Assembly (NCBI GenBank): GCA_021848865.1
Contig: JAJZTO010000172.1
Coordinates: forward strand, 1 to 6,230
Source of the DNA: Myxococcales bacterium
Lineage (GTDB): Bacteria; Myxococcota; Myxococcia; Myxococcales; Anaeromyxobacteraceae
Reading direction: 5' to 3'
DNA: 6,230 nucleotides
Shown here: in pieces, positions 1 to 4,840 of the stretch
Numbering within the stretch: the stretch's first letter is position 1
Layout: every line of letters starts with the position of its first letter
Translations under genes and position numbers: made by a program
Notes under the pieces: generated by a model
Seen by the model: the letters and a program-made list of their open reading frames with translations, nothing else
Databases searched by the model: none
What the model was told of the DNA's origin: nothing

Positions 1-2730
1 GCCGACGGCAGCTGCCCGGCGCCGGGCACGGCCGGGACCACCTGCGTGGACCCCTGCGCCGGCAAGAGCTGCGGCGAGGGGGCCTACTGCTCGGGCGGCG
101 CCTGCGTCGCCGGCGGCTGCACCGCCACCGGCTGCACCGGCGCCGACGCCGGCAAGGCCTGCCGCAACGGGACCTGCCAGGTGGATCCCTGCGCCGGCTT
201 CACCTGCCCCGCCGGCACCTTCTGCCGCGGGAACTACGGGGAGAGCCCGCCGGTCGCCGACTGCGTCCGTCCCTGCGCCACCGTGGTCTGCCCCCAGGGC
301 CAGGCCTGCGGCGCCGACGGCTTCTGCGCGCCGGACCCCTGCGCCACCGTGACCTGCCCCGGCCAGGCCTGCGTGGCGGGCGCCTGCGTCGCCGACCCCT
401 GCCCGCCCGGCTTCTGCGGCCAGAACCAGCTCTGCGTCGGCGGCCGCTGCACCGACGACCCCTGCACCGGGACCGGCGCCGTCAGCTGCCCGGTGGGCAC
501 CTGCCGCGCCGGCCAGTGCTACGACACCGCCAACCTCCACGGCTACGGCCCGCCGCCGGCGGGGACCTCGACCACCAGGTCGGGGTGCGGCTGCGGCAGC
601 GCCGGCGACTCGGGCCCGATGGCGCTGGTCCTCTTCGCGCTCGGCCTCCCGCTGGCGCGCCGGCGGCGGCCGCGTCCGCGGCGCGGCGCCGGCGGCGCCG
701 GCCTCGTGCTCCTCGCCGGCCTGCTGGTGCTGGGCGGACCGGCCTGCGGCAAGACCACCAAGGTGAAGCCGGACTGCGAGACCTGCGGCGGGGACAGCTG
801 CGTGGACGTCCGCACCAGCAACGCCAACTGCGGCGCCTGCGGAAACGCCTGCGGGCCGGGCCAGGTCTGCGGCAGCGCCGCCTGCGTGGCGGCCGCCGCG
901 GTGCCGGTCATCACGGCGGCCTCGCCGGTGCCGGTCTCCGGGACCGCCACGCTCACGGTGACCGGGACCGGCTTCACCACCGGCGCCGCCACCCGCCTGC
1001 GGGTCTCCGGGGTGGTGCCGCAGGCCGAGATCGCCCCGGCGCCGGGCAGCCTGACCTCGACCGGCCTGCAGGCGCCGGTGGACCTCTCGGCGGTCGGCAC
1101 CGGCACCCTGCAGCTCCAGGTGGTGAACGCCGACCGCACCGTCTCCAACGTCTGGGGCCTGGCCGTCGGGACGCCGACGCCGATCATCTCCAGCGTCTGC
1201 GCGCCGGGCAGCTCCCCCTGCGCGGCGCAGGGGACCGCCGGGACGGTGGTCGCCGGGGTGGTGGTGACCGGGAGCAGCTTCACCCCCAGCGCCGTCTGCG
1301 TGCAGCAGGTGGGGACGACCGAGACGGTGATCGTGCCGTCGGCGAGGACCGTGCCGACCTCGCTCACCTGCGACCTCGACCTCCGCGCCGCGCCTCCCTC
1401 CACCATCGTGCAGGTGATGGTCCAGAACGAGAACCACGTCCGCTCGGCCGCTGCGCCGTTCCAGGCCGTCAGCCCCGGCCCGCCGACCGTCACCAGCCTC
1501 TCGCCGAACACCGCCCCCCAGGGCGCCGAGATCAACCTGCTGGTCACCGGGACGGCGTTCGAGCCGGCCAGCACGGTGGAGATCGGCCCGGGGACGGCCG
1601 GCACCGCCACCACCTGGAACCCGCTGCCCACCACCTACGTCTACTCCACGTCGGTGCGGGCCAACCTCTCGCTGGCCTCCTACGCGGCCGGCTCCTACCA
1701 GGTCCACGTGGTGAACCCGGGCATCAGCACCTCCGGCGCCCTGGACTTCAAGGTGGCGGCCTCTGCGCCGGTGGCCTCCAACGTCACCGTGACGCCGGCC
1801 ACCCCGGTCCTGGGCCTGACCGGGGTACGGCTCGCGCTCAGCGGCTCCGGCTTCTCCTCCGCCTGCGCCCTGGAGGTGCAGCCGCCGGGGGGCACCTTCC
1901 GGCCGGCCGACAGCTCGTCCTTCAGCTCGCCGCAGCTGCTGCAGGGGACGGTGGACCTGACCGCCGCCACCGACACCGCCGGCACCTGGAACGTGCGGGC
2001 CAGCTGCGGGGGCGCCACCACCGCCGCCCTCCCCTTCACCGTGGCCTCCAACCAGGCCTCGCTGGTGTCGGTGTCCCCGGCCGGCGCCGGCCAGGGCGAG
2101 ACCGTGGCCATCACCCTCGCCGGCGCGAACTTCCTCTCCGGGATGCAGCTCGAGCTGACGACGCAGGGCGGGGCCCTGGAGAAGACGGTCACCCCGTCCC
2201 TCACCGGCACGCCGCCGGCCTCCGGGGCCAGCGCCTCGCTCCCGCTCGCCGGGGTGGCCACCGGGGTGCACCTCCTCCGGGCGGTGAACTACGTGGGTTC
2301 GAAGGCGGCCCCGCCGTCGAACCCCATCGCCTTCTCGGTGACACCCGGCACCCCGGCCATCACCTCGGTCACCGTGGCCAGCGCGGCGACCGGCGGCGCC
2401 TGCGCCGCGGCCGGGGCCTGCTCGGACTGGCCGGCCGCCGCCGACGCCTGCGCCCTGCAGCAGCCGGCCGGCGTCGCGGCCACCATCGCCGGCAGCAACT
2501 TCGGGGCCGGCGTGACCACGGTGTACGTGACCTCGGCGATCACCGGGAAGGTCGACGTGTCGACCGTGCTGGCCCCCGGCTCGGTGGTGGTGGCCGACGC
2601 CTCCACCATCCAGGTGGCGCTCGACACCACCGAGGTGCTGCCGCAGGTCTACACCCTGACGGTGGAGAACCCGGGCAAGTCGGCCTCCAACCCCGTCCCG
2701 TTCAAGGTGACGACCACCAGCTGTCCGTAA
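1..2730 (+). CDS. Cys-rich / MYXO-CTERM-like / IPT-TIG repeat surface protein, 5' partial, probable two-gene fusion
   Basis: The frame is open from base 1 and ends at TAA 2728-2730 (909 codons seen). The GTG at 46 is internal to an already Cys-rich stretch, so the true start lies left of the window. Residues 1-173 are tandem four-Cys modules. Residues 195-228 look like a MYXO-CTERM sorting signal (GCGCG, short hydrophobic run, RRRRPRPRR). Residues 229-249 look like a second export signal (LVLLAGLLVLGG then PAC-G). Residues 259-295 form an eight-Cys module containing NCGACGNAC, similar to Stig1-like modules of myxobacterial surface proteins. From residue 301 to the end there are about six IPT/TIG-type beta-sandwich repeats. 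Such domains serve in cell-surface or secreted proteins as adhesive or spacer modules, and no catalytic motif is visible. Normally the sorting signal ends a protein and the lipobox begins one, so this is probably two genes or a fusion. It converges on the minus-strand operon. The coding call is secure; the function is not. Confidence 0.85.
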   Translation, partial: ADGSCPAPGTAGTTCVDPCAGKSCGEGAYCSGGACVAGGCTATGCTGADAGKACRNGTCQVDPCAGFTCPAGTFCRGNYGESPPVADCVRPCATVVCPQGQACGADGFCAPDPCATVTCPGQACVAGACVADPCPPGFCGQNQLCVGGRCTDDPCTGTGAVSCPVGTCRAGQCYDTANLHGYGPPPAGTSTTRSGCGCGSAGDSGPMALVLFALGLPLARRRRPRPRRGAGGAGLVLLAGLLVLGGPACGKTTKVKPDCETCGGDSCVDVRTSNANCGACGNACGPGQVCGSAACVAAAAVPVITAASPVPVSGTATLTVTGTGFTTGAATRLRVSGVVPQAEIAPAPGSLTSTGLQAPVDLSAVGTGTLQLQVVNADRTVSNVWGLAVGTPTPIISSVCAPGSSPCAAQGTAGTVVAGVVVTGSSFTPSAVCVQQVGTTETVIVPSARTVPTSLTCDLDLRAAPPSTIVQVMVQNENHVRSAAAPFQAVSPGPPTVTSLSPNTAPQGAEINLLVTGTAFEPASTVEIGPGTAGTATTWNPLPTTYVYSTSVRANLSLASYAAGSYQVHVVNPGISTSGALDFKVAASAPVASNVTVTPATPVLGLTGVRLALSGSGFSSACALEVQPPGGTFRPADSSSFSSPQLLQGTVDLTAATDTAGTWNVRASCGGATTAALPFTVASNQASLVSVSPAGAGQGETVAITLAGANFLSGMQLELTTQGGALEKTVTPSLTGTPPASGASASLPLAGVATGVHLLRAVNYVGSKAAPPSNPIAFSVTPGTPAITSVTVASAATGGACAAAGACSDWPAAADACALQQPAGVAATIAGSNFGAGVTTVYVTSAITGKVDVSTVLAPGSVVVADASTIQVALDTTEVLPQVYTLTVENPGKSASNPVPFKVTTTSCP
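49..519 (+). repeat. Seven tandem four-cysteine modules (protein-level repeat)
   Basis: Within the first gene, seven modules of four cysteines follow one another, six opening with DPC or RPC. The usual pattern is C-x4-C-x4/5-C-x4-C, as in DPCAGKSCGEGAYCSGGAC. Modules begin near 49, 112, 181, 265, 334, 394 and 457. The second lacks the DPC opening and has an eight-residue gap. The third has a twelve-residue loop before its last Cys, and the last has a seven-residue first gap. A further partial module probably lies at 1-45. The pattern resembles small disulfide-bonded EGF-like or Cys-rich modules of exported proteins. DNA identity between modules is only partial, so these are diverged rather than recent duplications. 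Confidence 0.75.
583..684 (+). other. MYXO-CTERM-like C-terminal sorting signal located inside a reading frame
   Basis: The encoded segment has GCGCGSAGDSG, then the hydrophobic run MALVLFALGLPLA, then RRRRPRPRR. This is the three-part layout of MYXO-CTERM signals, which in this phylum end surface proteins and are thought to be processed at the invariant Cys by myxosortases. Here no stop codon follows and the frame continues without a break. The hydrophobic run is short, about 14 residues, as is usual for this signal. Confidence 0.7.
685..747 (+). other. Lipoprotein-like signal segment with candidate lipobox Cys
   Basis: Directly after the Arg cluster comes GAGGAG, then LVLLAGLLVLGG, then PAC followed by GKTTK. 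The Cys codon is 745-747. The order of positive residues, hydrophobic core, small residues and Cys resembles a type II signal peptide. However, the -3 residue is Gly instead of the usual Leu, so the lipobox is imperfect. The only in-frame conventional start near it is GTG at 706. That would leave no positively charged N-region and has no purine-rich ribosome site in front. The ATG at 619 lies inside the preceding hydrophobic segment. Confidence 0.5.
901..2718 (+). repeat. Six IPT/TIG-type immunoglobulin-like domains in tandem (protein-level repeat)
   Basis: Six units of about 90-123 residues each open with a variant of P-x-I/V-x-S/T-x-x-P and contain a V-x-G-x-x-F core (VTGTGF, VTGSSF, VTGTAF, LSGSGF, LAGANF, IAGSNF). 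They end with a strand such as V-x-V-x-N followed by a hydrophobic F-x-V. Approximate units are 901-1170, 1171-1470, 1480-1758, 1768-2046, 2053-2343 and 2350-2718. These are hallmarks of the IPT/TIG fold. Unit 2 carries extra paired cysteines, and unit 6 has a Cys-containing insertion near 2395-2460, suggesting disulfides and export. Boundaries are approximate. Confidence 0.75.
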
Positions 2731-2750
2731 GGCGGGGCTTGCCTCCCGCC
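2731..2750. terminator. Candidate hairpin just after the IPT/TIG gene stop
   Basis: GGCGGG (2731-2736) pairs perfectly with CCCGCC (2745-2750) across an 8-nt loop, starting on the base after the TAA stop. There is no T run on either side, so it is not a textbook intrinsic terminator. Its position suggests a 3'-end role, but at this GC content such stems arise easily by chance. Confidence 0.3.
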
Positions 2751-2783
2751 CCCGCCCGGCGCCCGGACCACGGCCTGGCGGCC

Positions 2784-2804
2784 GGCCGGGGACGAGCCCC
2801 GGCC
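2784..2804. terminator. Candidate bidirectional hairpin between convergent genes
   Basis: GGCCGGGG (2784-2791) and CCCCGGCC (2797-2804) form a perfect 8-bp all-GC stem with the 5-nt loop ACGAG. It lies in the 108-nt gap between two genes that end toward each other, where a shared terminator would be expected. No T tract follows on either strand. An alternative stem, CCGGC 2799-2803 with GCCGG 2811-2815, overlaps it and would be mutually exclusive. Confidence 0.4.
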
Positions 2805-2838
2805 CTACGAGCCGGGTCGACGCAAGCGCTCCCGGCCG

Positions 2839-3222
2839 TCAGGGCGCCGCCGCGCCGATCCCCTTCACCACCGCCGCGACCGCCACCGCCGGGTCGATGG
2901 GCTTCCTCAGGATCTCGTCGGCCCCGATGCGCCGGTACATCTCCACCTCGCCCTCGGAGATCCGGGCGCTGATGATGGCCAGCCAGGTCCTCTTCCAGTG
3001 CGGGTGGGCCTTCACCAGGCGGCAGACGTCGGCGCCGTTGATCTTGGGCATGTAGACGTCGAGCAGGACGGCGTCGGGCTCCAGCGCCGCCATCTTGCGG
3101 AAGACCTCCTCGCCGTCCACCGCGTAACCGACGTCGTAGCCGGCCTCCTCGAAGGCGCCGGTCAGGGCGTCGACCACCGCCATCGAGTCGTCCACGATCA
3201 GCACCCGCTTCCGGCGCGCCAT
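2839..3222 (-). CDS. Stand-alone response regulator receiver protein (CheY-like)
   Basis: A 127-residue single-domain cytoplasmic receiver that takes a phosphoryl group from a histidine kinase and signals through surface changes. No output domain is present. The N-terminus KRVLIVDDS gives the acidic pair D11/D12, AVLLDVYMP gives the phospho-acceptor D55, and LAIISA supplies the Ser/Thr switch residue S85. ILRKP supplies the conserved Lys K107. All expected active-site residues are present and the length is normal for a lone receiver. The D55+2 residue is Tyr, a position known in receivers to influence dephosphorylation rate. The start is ATG at 3222-3220, 9 nt after the protease gene stop. 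It is the third gene of the operon. No kinase is encoded in the window, so the partner and output are unknown. Confidence 0.93.
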   Translation of the reverse strand: MARRKRVLIVDDSMAVVDALTGAFEEAGYDVGYAVDGEEVFRKMAALEPDAVLLDVYMPKINGADVCRLVKAHPHWKRTWLAIISARISEGEVEMYRRIGADEILRKPIDPAVAVAAVVKGIGAAAP

Positions 3223-3227
3223 GCCGA

Positions 3228-3233
3228 TCTCTT
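3228..3233 (-). promoter_or_regulatory. Weak ribosome binding site for the receiver gene, overlapping the upstream stop
   Basis: The minus strand reads TAAGAGATCGGC before the ATG. The purine run AAGAGA overlaps the TAA stop of the protease gene and ends 5 nt before the start. It is a weak match to the Shine-Dalgarno consensus, so translation may depend partly on coupling to the protease gene. Confidence 0.4.
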
Positions 3234-4260
3234 ACCGCAGCCGATCGGCGAAGGCGATTCCCCGCTCGCGACGGCGGCGCGGAAGGAACGGCAGGACCAG
3301 CAGGCCGGGGAGGCCGGCGCTGCCGCCCGCGCAGCCGCAGCCGGTGGCGGCCCGGGAGGAGGAGCCGCAGGAGCCGGGCAGCTTCTGCTGCAGGGCCGGC
3401 TGCCCGGGCGGGTAGATGGTGCAGACCGCGCCCACGTCGTCGGCCTTGAGGTCCCGCTGCGCGGTGGAGCCGGCGGAGAGGGTCGGGGCCATCACCGAGG
3501 GGACGGCGGTCTGGTGGTCGAGCCCGATCATGTGGCCGGTCTCGTGCGTCACCACCGAGCCCACGTCCCACTCGATGCAGCCCTCCTGGCCGTAGCCGGC
3601 CCCGCTGCAGGCCGGGGCGCCGGGCCCGGCGCAGGTGAAGTAGTGGCCGGTCGGCCGGGAGGTGCTGCCGTTCCAGTCCCAGAGCTCGGTGTCGGCGTCG
3701 AGGATCTGGCCGGACCCGGTCAGGAAGGTCACCACGGTGAGCGCCAGGGTGCCGGTGCTCGCCGCGTCCTCCCAGCAGTTGTAGAGGTTGCCGCAGCCGC
3801 CCAGCGTGAGGCAGGCCGCTCCCGCCGGCACCACCCCCGGCTCGGCGCAGCTGCGGTAGCGAAAGACGATCAGGTCCTGCCCGTCCTCGACGCCCACCTG
3901 GATCCCGGCGACCTTGTCGGCCTGGGCGCCCTGGTAGGCCGTCGTCAGGCCGGTGCAGGGCGTGGGATCGGTGGGTGCGGTCCGGGCCTGCGCCCAGGCG
4001 TCCACCGAGACCTTCACCAGCGCCTCCAGCGTTGCGAAGTCGCCGCCGCAGGAGGCGGTGGTGCACCCGGCCGGCGCACAGCCCACCGGCTTTTGGACGG
4101 TGGAGAGCCGGAAGGAGAGCACCGGCGGGGCGCCGGCCCACCACAGGGCGTAGCCGGCGCTCGCGTCGCCGGGGCAGCTGTTGGAGCGGACCCAGGCCGC
4201 CGCCGGCGCCGCCGCGGCGGCGAGGAGGCAGGCGGCGGCCGCCCGCGCGCCGACCCTCAC
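3232..4260 (-). CDS. Secreted matrixin-type zinc metalloprotease with MYXO-CTERM anchor
   Basis: A 342-residue predicted zinc endopeptidase acting outside the cytoplasm. An Ala-rich signal peptide spans about residues 1-22. The zinc motif HETGHMIGLDH (H239, E240, H243, G246, H249) fits HExxHxxGxxH of metzincins, and SVMAP supplies the Met-turn at M257. That spacing and the DDVGAVCTIYP segment near 274-284 resemble peptidase family M10 (matrixins). Some 15 or more cysteines before residue 300 suggest disulfides. Residues 307-333 (GCGCAGG, hydrophobic run, RRRR) are a MYXO-CTERM sorting signal, followed by an extra nine-residue tail. I see no matrixin Cys-switch (PRCGxPD) propeptide. The GTG start at 4260 is preceded by GGGAGG and overlaps the upstream stop as GTGA. 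Substrate unknown. Confidence 0.93.
   Translation of the reverse strand: MRVGARAAAACLLAAAAAPAAAWVRSNSCPGDASAGYALWWAGAPPVLSFRLSTVQKPVGCAPAGCTTASCGGDFATLEALVKVSVDAWAQARTAPTDPTPCTGLTTAYQGAQADKVAGIQVGVEDGQDLIVFRYRSCAEPGVVPAGAACLTLGGCGNLYNCWEDAASTGTLALTVVTFLTGSGQILDADTELWDWNGSTSRPTGHYFTCAGPGAPACSGAGYGQEGCIEWDVGSVVTHETGHMIGLDHQTAVPSVMAPTLSAGSTAQRDLKADDVGAVCTIYPPGQPALQQKLPGSCGSSSRAATGCGCAGGSAGLPGLLVLPFLPRRRRERGIAFADRLR
3259..3342 (-). other. MYXO-CTERM sorting signal of the metalloprotease
   Basis: The segment GCGCAGGSAG is followed by the hydrophobic LPGLLVLPFLP and the Arg cluster RRRRERG. This is the layout of myxobacterial C-terminal sorting signals, implying surface anchoring through processing near the Cys pair. 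Nine residues (GIAFADRLR) follow the Arg cluster before the stop, slightly longer than the usual abrupt end. Confidence 0.8.
3514..3546 (-). other. Catalytic zinc-binding motif of the metalloprotease
   Basis: Codons for HETGHMIGLDH, protein residues 239-249. The three His are zinc ligands and Glu240 is the general base in metzincins. The downstream Met-turn Met257 is in place, so the active site looks intact. Confidence 0.92.
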
Positions 4261-4766
4261 CGGACCTCCCGCACGCGCCGCTCCAGCTCCTCGACCGGCA
4301 TCGGCCCCGAGGCCCGCTCGCCCGGCGGCAGCCGGCGCGAGAGCAGCCGGAGCCCGGAGAGGTCGGGCCGGGCCTCGCCGGCCCGGACCGCGAACTTCCC
4401 CTGGGCCATCCCGGTGACCTGGTGCACCCGGCCCGCCGGGGCGAGGAAGACCACCACCTCGTCGCCGTCGGCGAAGGCCGCGGCCCCGTCCACCCGCTGC
4501 CCGCGGTCGCCGACGACGCCGCCCGGGACCCGCACGGTCACCACGGCGGGCGCCTGCCCGCGCCAGCTCTGCGCCACCCGGATCTCGACGAAGGTGTAGA
4601 TCCGGCTCCCGTCGGCGCCCAGCCGGCTCCGCTGGCGGAGCACCTCGCCGCGGACCACCAGGTCGGAGGCCCGGGCCAGCTCCTCGACGCTGGCCACCCG
4701 TGCCGTGGCCGCGGCCGCGGGGAGCGCGGTCAGCAGGGCCGCGGCGGCGAGCAGGGCGCGGGTCAC
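4257..4766 (-). CDS. Small secreted protein of unknown function, first gene of protease operon
   Basis: A 169-residue protein that I cannot assign to a named family. Residues 1-22 form an Ala/Leu-rich signal peptide, so the product is likely periplasmic or outside the cell. The mature part reads as a small beta-rich domain. Notable segments are ASDLVVRGEV (33-42), the strand IYTFVEIRVAQSWRG (56-70), VRVPGG (78-83), GDEVVVFLAP (101-110) and QGKFAVR (122-128). The C-terminus is Arg-rich and probably helical (about 156-169). There are no cysteines and no catalytic motif. The GTG start at 4766 is preceded by AGGA with a 7-nt spacer. The stop overlaps the metalloprotease start by 4 nt, so the two are probably made together. 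A role as partner, folding aid or inhibitor of the protease is inference from position only. Confidence 0.87.
   Translation of the reverse strand: MTRALLAAAALLTALPAAAATARVASVEELARASDLVVRGEVLRQRSRLGADGSRIYTFVEIRVAQSWRGQAPAVVTVRVPGGVVGDRGQRVDGAAAFADGDEVVVFLAPAGRVHQVTGMAQGKFAVRAGEARPDLSGLRLLSRRLPPGERASGPMPVEELERRVREVR
4265..4270 (-). promoter_or_regulatory. Ribosome binding site deciding the protease start
   Basis: The minus strand reads GGGAGG, then TCCG, then GTGA. This strong Shine-Dalgarno match lies inside the last codons of the upstream gene, 4 nt before the GTG at 4260. It supports that start, the four-base overlap and translational coupling. Confidence 0.75.
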
Positions 4767-4840
4767 GAGCGGATCCTAGCCGGGCGCCGGCCAGCCGGCG
4801 AGGGCCATTCCGGAGCCCTTTGTGCTAGCTTCCGCCCGCC
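4767..4840. promoter_or_regulatory. Divergent promoter region between the protease operon and gltX
   Basis: These 74 nt must hold promoters for both directions unless one lies within a neighbouring gene. Toward gltX, TTTGTGCTAGCTTCC (from 4819) is the most AT-rich patch and offers a weak -10-like TAGCTT (4825-4830 region). The palindrome GCTAGC at 4824-4829 reads the same on both strands. No convincing -35 box was found. A short inverted repeat, GCCGG/CCGGC (4786-4799), is probably compositional. Confidence 0.4.
4774..4777 (-). promoter_or_regulatory. Ribosome binding site (possibly also -10-like) for the small secreted protein gene
   Basis: The minus strand reads CTAGGATCCGCTC before the GTG. 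AGGA sits 7 nt upstream of the start, a good Shine-Dalgarno position. The overlapping TAGGAT (4778-4773) also matches four of six positions of a bacterial -10 box, which would put transcription start almost at the GTG. The ribosome-site reading is preferred. Confidence 0.5.

Noticed and set aside
543..1634. Minus-strand 363-codon open frame opposite the first gene
   Set aside because: A shadow of a GC-rich coding frame, with no start context or recognisable domain.
706..2730. Separate lipoprotein gene starting at GTG 706
   Set aside because: Possible, but the start would leave a signal peptide with no positive N-region and has no ribosome site. Reported as part of the fusion finding instead of a separate gene.
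516..2972. Plus-strand 818-codon open frame overlapping the IPT/TIG gene in another frame
   Set aside because: The translation is Arg/Gly/Pro/His-rich with no domains, while the other frame encodes coherent IPT/TIG repeats.
2702..4144. Minus-strand 480-codon open frame over the protease and receiver genes
   Set aside because: It is out of frame with the well-supported zinc protease and receiver and gives an Arg/Gly-rich translation with no motif.
2998..4599. Plus-strand 533-codon open frame opposite the protease operon
   Set aside because: Antisense to three supported genes. The translation is low-complexity and the frame is explained by GC bias.
4786..4799. GCCGG/CCGGC inverted repeat as an operator in the divergent promoter
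   Set aside because: Only 5 bp per arm, all G/C, of a kind found throughout this window by chance.
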